Shown here: piece by piece, positions 21,749 through 30,316 of the stretch
Position numbering within the stretch: the first letter of the stretch is position 1
Layout: every line of letters starts with the position of its first letter
Source: Companilactobacillus futsaii JCM 17355
Lineage (GTDB): Bacteria; Bacillota; Bacilli; Lactobacillales; Lactobacillaceae
Reading direction: 5' to 3'
Assembly (NCBI RefSeq): GCF_001435505.1
Contig: NZ_AZDO01000130.1
Coordinates: 16,247-80,246 of the forward strand
Length of the DNA stretch: 64,000 nucleotides
Notes under the pieces: generated by a model
The model's database searches: none
What the model saw: only the letters and a program-made list of their open reading frames with translations
Told to the model about the DNA's origin: nothing
Position numbers and translations under genes: made by a program

Positions 21749-21768
21749 TAGTAATCCTCCAGTCGTAT

Positions 21769-21795
21769 AAATAAAGCCATCTTACTCAGATGACT
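21769..21795 (-). terminator. Weak intercistronic hairpin between rpsB and tsf
   Basis: On the minus strand AGTCATCT-GAGTA-AGATGGCT forms an eight-pair stem with one G-T wobble, followed by TTATTTAT. The broken T tail suggests partial termination or an RNA-processing site. Confidence 0.5.
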
Positions 21796-21818
21796 CTATT
21801 TTACGTTTATTATTTTAA

Positions 21819-22625
21819 TTATTTGTTATCTTCGCTTGTGTTCTTAGCTTGTGCTAAATCTTCAATAGATTTTGCATCAGCAGCATCAGAATTTTCGTCG
21901 TTGTTGTCATCCTTAGCAAAGTCTGCATCTGTAACAGCTTCTTCACCTTGTTTACCTTCAACGATAGCATCAGCCATCTTAGATGTGATTAATCTAACGG
22001 CACGGATAGCATCATCGTTTGAAGGAATGATAACATCGATAGGATCTGGATCTGTATTTGTATCAACCATAGCTACGATAGGAATGTTAAGTTTCTTAGC
22101 TTCGTTAACAGCAATGTTTTCCTTGTGAGGATCAACAATAAACATAACATCTGGGATTCTTGGCATATCTTCGATACCACCAAGGAATCTTTCTAGCTTA
22201 GCTTGTTGCTTTTGTAGTAAAGCAACCTCTTTCTTAGGTAGACGTTCAAAAGTACCATCTTCAGCCATTGCCTTGATGTCCTTTAATCTCTTGATACGTT
22301 TTTGGATTGTGTTCCAGTTAGTCAAAGTTCCACCTAACCAACGGTGGTTAACGTAGTATTGACCGGCACGCGTAGCTTCTTCAGCAACAGCGTCTTGGGC
22401 TTGTTTCTTTGTACCAACGAATAGGAAAATTCCATCATCACCGGCAACAGCCTTCATATAGTTGTATGCATCGTCAATCATGCGTACTGTTTTTTGTAAA
22501 TCAATGATGTAAATACCATTTCTTTGTGTAAAGATAAATGGCTTCATCTTAGGGTTCCATCTTCTTGTTTGGTGACCGAAATGTACACCGGCTTCAAGAA
22601 GTTGTTTCATAGAAATAACTGACAT
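21819..22625 (-). CDS. rpsB: 30S ribosomal protein S2
   Basis: S2 is a 30S protein that binds late in assembly near the neck of the subunit. The 268-residue product shows [22 protein letters not shown] and the later [27 protein letters not shown], both hallmark S2 segments. The C-terminus carries an acidic Asp/Asn/Glu-rich tail (about residues 230-268). AGGAGG supports the start. A good promoter and a folded 5' leader lie upstream, so expression is probably feedback-controlled. Confidence 0.98.
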   Translation of the reverse strand: MSVISMKQLLEAGVHFGHQTRRWNPKMKPFIFTQRNGIYIIDLQKTVRMIDDAYNYMKAVAGDDGIFLFVGTKKQAQDAVAEEATRAGQYYVNHRWLGGTLTNWNTIQKRIKRLKDIKAMAEDGTFERLPKKEVALLQKQQAKLERFLGGIEDMPRIPDVMFIVDPHKENIAVNEAKKLNIPIVAMVDTNTDPDPIDVIIPSNDDAIRAVRLITSKMADAIVEGKQGEEAVTDADFAKDDNNDENSDAADAKSIEDLAQAKNTSEDNK

Positions 22626-22651
22626 AAAAAGTTCCTCCTGGTTTTTACCTC

Positions 22652-22710
22652 CACTTAAGTCTTATTCAACCAAAACGCGACTCGCGCACCATCAGTTGAA
22701 TCGTTAAGTG
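22652..22710 (-). ncRNA. Structured 5' leader of rpsB (candidate autoregulatory RNA)
   Basis: On the minus strand CACTTAA pairs with TTAAGTG, and inside it ATTCAAC pairs with GTTGAAT, with CGCG-AGT-CGCG at the tip. The lower stem ends two bases before the region just ahead of the AGGAGG of rpsB. Leaders bound by their own ribosomal protein are known for several r-protein operons; that S2 binds this one is my inference. Confidence 0.55.
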
Positions 22711-22732
22711 TGTGTATTCAATACGGTTTAAT

Positions 22733-22761
22733 ATTATAAATGAGGACCACTATTTAATCAA
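22733..22761 (-). promoter_or_regulatory. Sigma-A promoter of rpsB-tsf
   Basis: TTGATT (22761-22756), 17 bases, TATAAT (22738-22733) on the minus strand. The -35 lies inside the last codons of the upstream GIY-YIG gene. The start point would be about 100 bases before the rpsB ATG, leaving room for the folded leader. Confidence 0.85.
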
Positions 22762-23031
22762 GTAGTCCCGCCAATTTATTCCATGACTTTTTAAGAGCTG
22801 TTTTTTTTGTTGGCGGGTTAGCTTTTTTATGGCAATTTCACGTTTCAAAGCTGCAGACTTGTCGACCAATTCCTCGGTATACATGAGTTTAACTGGACGT
22901 CTAACTTTCGTGTACTTAGCACCTTTGCCAGCATTGTGCGTTTTTACTCTTTTTTTCACATCGTTACTAGTACCAGTGTAAAAGGTTCTGTCACTGCACA
23001 ATAACATGTATACGTAGTATTTACTTTCCAT
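22750..23031 (-). CDS. GIY-YIG domain protein (YazA/UPF0213 family)
   Basis: A small (93-residue) single-domain protein of the GIY-YIG nuclease superfamily. The N-terminus YYVYMLLCSDRTFYTGTSNDVKKRVKTHNAG matches the catalytic core (the paired GIY/YIG strands appear as VYM and FYTG, with the conserved Arg), and PVKLMYTEE is also typical. The cellular role of this family is not established. It overlaps the methyltransferase gene by 11 bases, the same pairing as yabB-yazA in Bacillus. The rpsB promoter begins in its last codons. Confidence 0.88.
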   Translation of the reverse strand: MESKYYVYMLLCSDRTFYTGTSNDVKKRVKTHNAGKGAKYTKVRRPVKLMYTEELVDKSAALKREIAIKKLTRQQKKQLLKSHGINWRDYLIK

Positions 23032-23749
23032 TGATTATTAAATTAGCCTCTTTACTTAATTGATGATTTTCGTCATAAATAACTAAATCTGGTTCCACTC
23101 TCAAGGACGCAGTCTTAACAGTCTTGATAGCATCGACCAATACTAAATTGGCATCCTTTTTAGCAGTTGTCCTAACGAATCGTAGACGTTTAGCTTGCAA
23201 CTTCTCTTTTGCCATCGTTACTAGTAAGTCACTGAGTCGTTGCGGGCGATAGACTAAATAAGCGTGAGAATTTTCTTTGAGTAAAACTTTGATAGCCGAC
23301 AAAATATCTTTTAAATTAGCTTTTAGTTCGTGGCGTGCAATGGCTAAAACGGAATTGTCTTTGATTGCAGTTTGATCAGTTACTTTAAAATATGGCGGAT
23401 TGCAGACGATCGTATCAACTGTATCATGGGCAATGTATTGTTGAATATTTTTTAAATCGTCATTAATCAATGTCACTTGCTTTGACAAATGGTTATCGTC
23501 AATACTTTTTTGAGCTAAATCAGATAATTGCTTTTGAATTTCAACTAAGTAAATTTTAGCGACAGTTTTACTAGCTAAAGACAATCCAATGGCTCCATTT
23601 CCTGCACATAGATCGACAACTTTGCCTTTTTTTGCGGGATTTGCGAAATTATAGAGTAAAATGGTATCAAGGTTAAATGAGTAAAGCTCCTTGTCTTGAT
23701 TGATTTTGACGCCGCTGTTGGCAATCGTATCTTGAGAATTAATCGACAT
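23021..23749 (-). CDS. tRNA1(Val) (adenine-N6)-methyltransferase-like protein
   Basis: A 242-residue SAM-dependent methyltransferase of the TrmN6/YabB family. The SAM-binding motif I is VVDLCAGNGAIGLSL at about residues 40-55, and the adenine-N6 motif IVCNPPYFKV lies near 115-125. TrmN6 in E. coli modifies A37 of tRNA-Val; the same substrate here is inference. It overlaps the downstream GIY-YIG gene. Annotation could equally read class I SAM-dependent methyltransferase. Confidence 0.88.
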   Translation of the reverse strand: MSINSQDTIANSGVKINQDKELYSFNLDTILLYNFANPAKKGKVVDLCAGNGAIGLSLASKTVAKIYLVEIQKQLSDLAQKSIDDNHLSKQVTLINDDLKNIQQYIAHDTVDTIVCNPPYFKVTDQTAIKDNSVLAIARHELKANLKDILSAIKVLLKENSHAYLVYRPQRLSDLLVTMAKEKLQAKRLRFVRTTAKKDANLVLVDAIKTVKTASLRVEPDLVIYDENHQLSKEANLIINGK

Positions 23750-23811
23750 ATTACACCTGCTTTATGGTATTTTAAATAAGTGAAAATTATTTTTGGGAGA
23801 ATGAGAATTTT

Positions 23812-24441
23812 ATGTTTTATAAAGTAATTCGTGTTTTAGTAAGAGGACTAGTTTTCCTCTTAAATGGACGTTACCACGTAGTTGGCAAAGAAAACTTGCC
23901 TGATAAGCCCTATATTCTAGTAGCACCCCACCGAACTTGGTGGGAACCAATCTTTTTTGCTTTGGTAATTTCGCCACGTGTTGCAACTTTTATGGCAAAA
24001 AAAGAACTCTTCAAGAATCCAATATTAAGATTTATCTTAGTTCACGCCCATGCCTTTCCAGTTGATCGAGAACATCCCGGTCCCTCAGTTATCAAAACAC
24101 CCGTTAAAGCCTTGAAAAAAGAAGGCAAAGTTTTGATAATGTTTCCTTCAGGAACTCGTTATTCGGAAGACTTAAAAGGTGGTGCTGCTTTAATTGCAAA
24201 ACTTTCTAAAGCCCCACTAGTACCATTTGTTTATCAAGGACCTTTGACTTTTGGTGGTCTTATGAAACATCAGCGAATCACCGTCGGAATCGGTCCAGAA
24301 ATCGACTTTGACTTTAAAGCCAAACTGGATGAAAAGCAAACTAAACAAATTAATGAAGATATGGAAGAAGCTTGGGACAAAATCGATAACGAAATCGATC
24401 CTAGTTTTGAATATATCCCACCAAAAAAGAAACATAAATAA
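23812..24441 (+). CDS. 1-acyl-sn-glycerol-3-phosphate acyltransferase family protein (PlsC-like)
   Basis: PlsC-type enzymes add the second acyl chain to lysophosphatidic acid at the membrane. This 209-residue protein has the right size and a hydrophobic N-terminus, and the four motif regions are recognisable. Motif I, however, reads HRTWWEP, an HX4E in place of the usual HX4D, and motif III reads FPSGTRYSE in place of FPEGTRS. It is one of the few plus-strand genes and faces purD across a bidirectional terminator. An AGGGAG-like site (GGGAGAATGA) precedes the ATG. Substrate specificity cannot be assigned. Confidence 0.85.
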   Translation: MFYKVIRVLVRGLVFLLNGRYHVVGKENLPDKPYILVAPHRTWWEPIFFALVISPRVATFMAKKELFKNPILRFILVHAHAFPVDREHPGPSVIKTPVKALKKEGKVLIMFPSGTRYSEDLKGGAALIAKLSKAPLVPFVYQGPLTFGGLMKHQRITVGIGPEIDFDFKAKLDEKQTKQINEDMEEAWDKIDNEIDPSFEYIPPKKKHK

Positions 24442-24443
24442 TT

Positions 24444-24498
24444 ATATAGACGAAAAAGACGACATTTCAAATTGAATTGTCGTCTTTTTCGTCTATAT
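24444..24498. terminator. Bidirectional terminator between plsC-like gene and purD
   Basis: A perfect 21-bp inverted repeat (arms 24444-24464 and 24478-24498, core GACGAAAAAGACGACA) around a 13-base loop, with T runs inside both right arms. It serves the converging plsC-like gene and the purine operon; the purD stop codon (24493-24495) lies inside the stem. Confidence 0.85.
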
Positions 24499-25746
24499 GG
24501 AGTTTTTACCAATATCACGACGATAAAAAATATTCTCTTGATTCATACGTTGCAAGTGCTGATAAACATCAGCCTGAGCGTGACTCAACGAATCAGCCTG
24601 TGTTTGCATCAAGTACAATCGCCCACCATTGCTGATCAATTCTTCATCTTGCTTGCGAACACCAGCAAAATTAATCGTCAATGGACAATTTTTGAAATCA
24701 TCGACTTTACCTAAACTACCAAAAATTGGTTTCTGCGGATAACCTTGGCTGACCGCAAAAACCCCTAGATTAAGACCTTTTGTTTCCCAATTTATCTCAG
24801 TAATTTTTTTATGGTTCAAAATCTTTACAAAAATATCAGACAAATCAGATTTCAAACGTGGCAAAACCACTTCAGTCTCAGGATCACCAAAGCGAGCATT
24901 GAATTCAATTACCTTGATACCATCTTTAGTCGAGATCAAGCCGGCATATAAAATACCCGTATACTTGATACCTTCTTGATATAGTTGGTGAACAAAAGGC
25001 TCCAAAACTTGATCAATGGCCATTTGCTTGATGTCTTCAGAAATATTGCCTACTGGACAAACAGCACCCATACCGCCAGTATTAGGACCTTTGTCATCTT
25101 CAAAAATTTTCTTATAGTCTTGAGCTAAAGGCATAGGATAAAAGCGCTTGTGATCAACAAATGCCATCAGAGAGAATTCTTCACCATCAAGGTACTCTTC
25201 AATCACTACTCTTTTAGTATTGAATTTATGTCCATCCAAGAGCTCACTGACCACTTCTAAAGCTTCATTTAAGTCCTGAACAATATAAACACCTTTACCA
25301 GCGGCTAATCCGTCAGCTTTGATAACTGTTGGAAAACTTGATTCAACAGTTAAATACTCCACAGCATTCTCTAAATCAGTAAATTCATGATATTTAGCCG
25401 TAGGAATATTAGCATCAGCCATTATTTTTTTAGTAAAAGTTTTTGAGCCTTCTACTTGGGCAGCCAATTTGTTAGGTCCAAAAATCTTTAATTTACGTTC
25501 CTTAAAAAAATCGACAATTCCATTTACTAATGGCTCTTCTGGACCAACGACCGTATAGTCGATATCGTTAGTCTGAACAAAGTTAGTTAAGTGATCAAAT
25601 TCATCTTCATTAATTGAAATCGTTTTGATACCTGATAATTTCATTCCATCATTTCCAGGTGCGCAGAAAACAGTATTTTTATTTTTCAACAATGCCTTAC
25701 AAATAGCATCTTCTCTGGCACCAGAACCAACAACAAGTATTTTCAT
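24493..25746 (-). CDS. purD: Phosphoribosylamine-glycine ligase
   Basis: PurD (GARS) joins glycine to phosphoribosylamine, step 2 of IMP synthesis. The 417-residue ATP-grasp protein begins MKILVVGSGAREDAI and contains FPTVIKADGLAAGKGVYI (ATP-grasp loop) and GPNTGGMGAVCP. IEFNARFGDPETEVVLPRL is the family metal/substrate site. It is the last gene of the operon, 12 bp after purH; its stop falls within the terminator stem shared with the facing gene. Confidence 0.98.
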   Translation of the reverse strand: MKILVVGSGAREDAICKALLKNKNTVFCAPGNDGMKLSGIKTISINEDEFDHLTNFVQTNDIDYTVVGPEEPLVNGIVDFFKERKLKIFGPNKLAAQVEGSKTFTKKIMADANIPTAKYHEFTDLENAVEYLTVESSFPTVIKADGLAAGKGVYIVQDLNEALEVVSELLDGHKFNTKRVVIEEYLDGEEFSLMAFVDHKRFYPMPLAQDYKKIFEDDKGPNTGGMGAVCPVGNISEDIKQMAIDQVLEPFVHQLYQEGIKYTGILYAGLISTKDGIKVIEFNARFGDPETEVVLPRLKSDLSDIFVKILNHKKITEINWETKGLNLGVFAVSQGYPQKPIFGSLGKVDDFKNCPLTINFAGVRKQDEELISNGGRLYLMQTQADSLSHAQADVYQHLQRMNQENIFYRRDIGKNSI

Positions 25747-25758
25747 TAAAAAACCTCT

Positions 25759-27300
25759 CTAGTGTTTGAAGTGTCTTCTACCTGTGAAGACCATTGCGAT
25801 GCCATGTTCATTTGCCATGTCGATTGAGTCTTGATCCTTAATGGAACCACCTGGTTGAACGATAGCTGTAATGTTGTGTTCAGCAGCGTATTGAACACAG
25901 TCATCCATTGGGAAGAAAGCATCAGAAGCCATAACTAATGGTGTATGTGTATCAGCTTGTTCTTCTTGTTCAACAGCGATTTTAACTGAACCGATACGAT
26001 TCATTTGTCCAGCACCAATACCGAGTGTTTTGTCAGTCGTGGAAATAACAATGGCATTACTCTTAACGTGCTTGACGATTTGTTGGCCGAATAATAAAGC
26101 TTTCATCTCTTCAGCAGTTGGAGCTTTTTTAGTTACAACTTTGAATTCACTCATTTGATCAACTGTACTATCACGTTCTTGAACTAATAATCCACCCATG
26201 ACAGATACGTAATCATATTTGTCAGCTTCTTTTGACTTAGAGAAATCAAGTGTCAATAGACGAATATTTTTCTTAGCTTCAAGAATTTCTAAAGCCTCTG
26301 GTGTAAAACTAGGTGCAATTACGATTTCCAAGAAGATCTTATGCATTTCTTCAGCAATCTCTTTAGTAACTTCGCGATTGACTGCTACGATACCACCGAA
26401 GATCGACATTGTATCTGCTGTATAGGCTTTTCTCCATGCTTTATAAATTGATTCATCATCAACTCCGACACCACAAGGATTCATATGCTTCAAAGCAGCC
26501 ACACAAGGTTGGTCAAAATCAGCCACGATTCTTAAAGCAGCATCAGCATCCTTGATATTGTTGAATGATAATTCTTTACCATGAAGTTGTTTTGCTGAGG
26601 CAATTGAATATTCACTTGGCATAGCACTTTGATAAAAGGCCGCCTTTTGATGTGAATTTTCACCATATCTTAATTCTTGGTGATAATCGTATCCAAGGAC
26701 TTCGACATCTGGGAATTCATCTTCATTTAGATCAGTCAAATAATGAGCAATAATGCTATCGTATTGGGCTGTATGACGGAAAGCTTTAGCAGCCAAACGA
26801 CGACGTAAAATTGTATCGTCTTCGTCTGATTGGATACTTTCAAGGACAGTTTCATAATCTTTATTATCAATGACCACATATACACTCTTAAAATTCTTAG
26901 AAGCAGAACGAATCATTGAAGGACCACCGATATCGATCTGTTCAATAGCTTGAGCTGGGGTAACATCTGCTTTTGAAATAGTTTCTTTAAATGGATAAAG
27001 ATTGACACAAACCAAATCAATCGTATTGATATTGAGCTTTTCAAGTGTCTTCATGTGTTCAGGATTATCACGTTTAGCTAATAATCCAGCATGAACGACT
27101 GGATGCAATGTCTTTACACGACCATCGAGAATTTCTGGGAATTTAGTTACTTCATCAATTTCAGTTACTTTAACGCCTGCTTCTTGAAGCTTTTTGTATG
27201 TACCACCAGTAGAAATAATTTCAAAATCATTAGCGATTAAACCTTTAGCAAATTCAACAACACCTGTTTTATCTGAAACACTGATTAAAGCTCTCTTCAT
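25759..27300 (-). CDS. purH: Bifunctional AICAR transformylase / IMP cyclohydrolase
   Basis: PurH performs the last two steps of IMP synthesis. The 513-residue product has an N-terminal MGS-like cyclohydrolase domain (about 1-195; starts [19 protein letters not shown], with STGGTYKKL and [14 protein letters not shown]) and a C-terminal transformylase domain with [13 protein letters not shown] (catalytic Lys-His). The C-terminal [10 protein letters not shown] end is typical. Its ATG overlaps the purN stop (TAATG), so translation is probably coupled. Confidence 0.98.
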   Translation of the reverse strand: MKRALISVSDKTGVVEFAKGLIANDFEIISTGGTYKKLQEAGVKVTEIDEVTKFPEILDGRVKTLHPVVHAGLLAKRDNPEHMKTLEKLNINTIDLVCVNLYPFKETISKADVTPAQAIEQIDIGGPSMIRSASKNFKSVYVVIDNKDYETVLESIQSDEDDTILRRRLAAKAFRHTAQYDSIIAHYLTDLNEDEFPDVEVLGYDYHQELRYGENSHQKAAFYQSAMPSEYSIASAKQLHGKELSFNNIKDADAALRIVADFDQPCVAALKHMNPCGVGVDDESIYKAWRKAYTADTMSIFGGIVAVNREVTKEIAEEMHKIFLEIVIAPSFTPEALEILEAKKNIRLLTLDFSKSKEADKYDYVSVMGGLLVQERDSTVDQMSEFKVVTKKAPTAEEMKALLFGQQIVKHVKSNAIVISTTDKTLGIGAGQMNRIGSVKIAVEQEEQADTHTPLVMASDAFFPMDDCVQYAAEHNITAIVQPGGSIKDQDSIDMANEHGIAMVFTGRRHFKH

Positions 27301-27881
27301 TATTTGGCCACCTCATTATTTTTATTTAATAAATCAAGAATTACTTGGCGATACATCTGATGCTCAGTTTGATGAATTCTTGCTTCCAAACTAGCTTCAG
27401 TATCATTTCTTAAACGAACAACTTTACACTGTTTGATGATTGGCCCAGTATCGACCCCTTCATCAATATAGTGAATCGTTACACCAGTTACTTCCTCTCC
27501 TGCTTTAAAGGTTCTTTCAATCGCTTCAAGGCCTGAGAACTTCGGTAACAGCGATGGATGAATATTGATAATGTGATTAGGATAAGCTGTTAGTAAAGTT
27601 GGTGTCACAACTTTCATATAACCTGCCAATAAAATATATTCGATGTTTAACGGTTTTAATTTTTCAATGATTGCTTGTTCATAACTACTACGATCAGGAT
27701 AGTTTGACAATTGATTAACGAATACTGGAATATGATACTTTTTAGCTCGTTTTAAAACATGAGCCTTTGGTTGATCACATACCAAAATTTCAATTTCTAA
27801 ACCTAAATTCCTTAACTCATCCGATTTAGCAATGGCCTCGAAATTACTACCATTACCGGAAGCAAAGACGGCTACTCTCAT
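27300..27881 (-). CDS. purN: Phosphoribosylglycinamide formyltransferase (GART)
   Basis: PurN transfers a formyl group from 10-formyl-THF to GAR, step 3. The 193-residue product begins [17 protein letters not shown] (phosphate-binding loop) and has [26 protein letters not shown] (catalytic His) and [16 protein letters not shown] (catalytic Asp). It overlaps the purM stop by four bases (ATGA) and runs into purH by one base, so it is tightly coupled in the operon. Confidence 0.98.
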   Translation of the reverse strand: MRVAVFASGNGSNFEAIAKSDELRNLGLEIEILVCDQPKAHVLKRAKKYHIPVFVNQLSNYPDRSSYEQAIIEKLKPLNIEYILLAGYMKVVTPTLLTAYPNHIINIHPSLLPKFSGLEAIERTFKAGEEVTGVTIHYIDEGVDTGPIIKQCKVVRLRNDTEASLEARIHQTEHQMYRQVILDLLNKNNEVAK

Positions 27882-28897
27882 AGCTTATCTCCTTTCAAAA
27901 TCAGACTTTGAGATTCTTTTGGTATTAGTTCACCAATTGTAAAAGCATTGGTTTTATTTTCATTCAATAATTCTAAAACCTCAATTTCTCTATCAGGATC
28001 GACAGCAATGACCATCCCGATACCCATATTGAAAATGTTATACATATCTCTTAATTCCAACTGTCCATATTTTTGCAAAATATCAAAAATAGGGGGCTTT
28101 GGCCAAACGTCAACATTGATTGACGCTGTTAAATTATCTGGCAACATCCGAGGAATATTTTCAAGAAATCCTCCACCAGTGATATGACTGATACCTTTGA
28201 TCAACCGTTCTTCTAACAGTGGTACAACGTCTTCAACATAAATCTTAGTTGGCGTTAATAACAATTCGCCTAAAGTCTTTCCAGATGCTTCTGGCAACAC
28301 GTCATTGATAGAAAAGTTGTGATCTTCAAAGAAAATTTTACGAACGAGTGAATAACCATTGGAATGAATACCACTAGAAGTAATACCAATCAAAACGTCG
28401 CCAGCTTTTAGATTTTCTCTTTGTAATAAATCGTCTTTTTCACAGATTCCAACCGAAAAACCCGCTAAATCATAATCTTTTTCACTATAAACGCCGGGCA
28501 TTTCGGCAGTTTCGCCACCGATCAAAGCAGCGTTAGCTTGATTACAGCCTTCAATTACACCTTTGAGTATTTCTTCGACTTTTTGGTCGATTTTTCCAGT
28601 CGAAATATAGTCTAAAAAGTATTGAGGAATAGCACCTTGTGACAAAATATCGTTGACACACATCGCAACTAAATCAATGCCAATCGTATCCCACCTCTTG
28701 GCTTTATTCGTCAATAACAATTTAGTCCCAACACCATCATCGCTGGAAACTAAAACTGGATGCTTATATCCTTCTGGTATCTCGTAAACACCGCCAAAGT
28801 TGCCGATATTTTTATCGTGAGTGTTTTGTTTAACAAACTTAGAAATTTTATAGCCTGATTGAATATTAACACCCGCATCTTGATAGGGATTAGACAT
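27878..28897 (-). CDS. purM: Phosphoribosylformylglycinamidine cyclo-ligase (AIRS)
   Basis: PurM closes the imidazole ring to give AIR, step 5. The 339-residue product shows SSDDGVGTKLLLT, GGETAEMPGVYSEKDYDLAGF and SHITGGGFLENIPRML, the standard AIRS motifs, and belongs to the same ATP-binding fold as PurL. AGGAGG precedes the ATG. It follows purF by 12 bp and overlaps purN by four bases. Confidence 0.98.
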   Translation of the reverse strand: MSNPYQDAGVNIQSGYKISKFVKQNTHDKNIGNFGGVYEIPEGYKHPVLVSSDDGVGTKLLLTNKAKRWDTIGIDLVAMCVNDILSQGAIPQYFLDYISTGKIDQKVEEILKGVIEGCNQANAALIGGETAEMPGVYSEKDYDLAGFSVGICEKDDLLQRENLKAGDVLIGITSSGIHSNGYSLVRKIFFEDHNFSINDVLPEASGKTLGELLLTPTKIYVEDVVPLLEERLIKGISHITGGGFLENIPRMLPDNLTASINVDVWPKPPIFDILQKYGQLELRDMYNIFNMGIGMVIAVDPDREIEVLELLNENKTNAFTIGELIPKESQSLILKGDKL

Positions 28898-28909
28898 CTT
28901 GATGCCTCC

Positions 28910-30316
28910 TTATTTTTTGGATTCGTAATCATAAAGATAGGTTGGATAATCGCCGTTAAAATATGACATATCTAAACCTGAATACGGTGCATCTGCATTT
29001 AAACCAATTGCACTGATCAAACCATCCTCACTGAGAAATTCTAGTGAATCAGAACCAAACATTTGATTCATTTCTGGGATCGACTTATGGGCAGCAATCA
29101 ACTCACTCTTTTCTTGGATATCGATACCATAAAAACAAGGATGCATGAAACGTGGCGAAGCAATTCTTAAATGAACTTCAACAGCACCAGCATCACGCAA
29201 CAATTGCACGATATAAGCACAAGTGGTTCCCCGGACAATTGAATCATCGACTAAAATCACTCGTTTGCCACGAACAACACCTTTAACAGCAGCTAACTTT
29301 TGACGAACGCTCTTTTCACGCAATTCTTTAGTTGGTTGGATAAACTCGCGACCCATGTGTTGATTCTTGATCAAGCCCATTTCGTAAGGCAAACCAATCT
29401 CTTCAGCATAACCACTAGCAGCTGATAAAGAAGAATTAGGAACACCCACGACAATATCTCCGTCAGCTGGAGCTTCTTTGGCCAAGTTGGCTCCCATACG
29501 TTTTCTAGCTGAATGGACGTTGATACCTAAAATATCGGAATCTGGTCGTGCAAAATAAATGAATTCCATAGAACAAATTGCCAATTGTGTTTTATTCGTC
29601 CAGTGATCAATTTCCATACCTGAATCTGAGATGGTAATCAATTCTCCAGGTTGAACGTTACGAACTAAAGAGGCACCGACGGCATCCAAAGCACATGTTT
29701 CACTGGCAACTACGAAACCTCCGTTAGATAATTTACCGATTGACAAAGGTCTAAATCCATGTGAATCAAGTGCTACGATCAAGGCATCTTTTGTCAACAA
29801 TAGATAAGCGAAACCGCCTTGAATCTTGTTAAGCGCCTCAATGATTTTTTCGTGCAGCGTTGGCGCATTGGAAACCTTAATAAGATGCACTAGAACTTCT
29901 GAGTCAGAACTGGACTTAAAAATATGACCTTTTTCTTCCAATTCCTTTTTGAGTGTGATGGCATTAGTCAAGTTACCATTATGTGCTAAGGCAATTTGGC
30001 TGTCAGTAAAGTCAAATAATAATGGTTGAACATTTTCAATTTTGTTTTCCCCAGCAGTTGAATAACGAACGTGACCAATAGCTGAATTACCAACTAAACT
30101 ATTAAGAAATTCTGGTTTAGAGAAAACTTGTGTCAACAATCCTAAATTACGATAAGTTCGTAATCTTTTACCATCATTAGCGACAATTCCGGCACCTTCT
30201 TGACCACGATGTTGAAGACTGTGCAAACCTAAATAAGTTAAATAATTAGCATTTTCAGCTCCCCAGACACCAAACACGCCACATTCTTCATTCAAACTCT
30301 TTACTTCATTAAGCAC
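28910..30316 (-). CDS. purF: Amidophosphoribosyltransferase (PRPP amidotransferase)
   Basis: PurF makes phosphoribosylamine from PRPP and glutamine, the committed step. The start is taken as GTG at 30316: GAGG lies seven bases upstream, and the product then begins with an 11-residue propeptide ending NEE before the Cys of CGVFG at position 12, exactly as in Bacillus PurF. The N-terminal Ntn glutaminase domain (LHSLQHRGQEGAG) is followed by the PRTase domain with VILVDDSIVRGTT. The product is 468 residues. The gene overlaps the purL 3' end by 16 bases. Confidence 0.97.
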   Translation of the reverse strand: MLNEVKSLNEECGVFGVWGAENANYLTYLGLHSLQHRGQEGAGIVANDGKRLRTYRNLGLLTQVFSKPEFLNSLVGNSAIGHVRYSTAGENKIENVQPLLFDFTDSQIALAHNGNLTNAITLKKELEEKGHIFKSSSDSEVLVHLIKVSNAPTLHEKIIEALNKIQGGFAYLLLTKDALIVALDSHGFRPLSIGKLSNGGFVVASETCALDAVGASLVRNVQPGELITISDSGMEIDHWTNKTQLAICSMEFIYFARPDSDILGINVHSARKRMGANLAKEAPADGDIVVGVPNSSLSAASGYAEEIGLPYEMGLIKNQHMGREFIQPTKELREKSVRQKLAAVKGVVRGKRVILVDDSIVRGTTCAYIVQLLRDAGAVEVHLRIASPRFMHPCFYGIDIQEKSELIAAHKSIPEMNQMFGSDSLEFLSEDGLISAIGLNADAPYSGLDMSYFNGDYPTYLYDYESKK

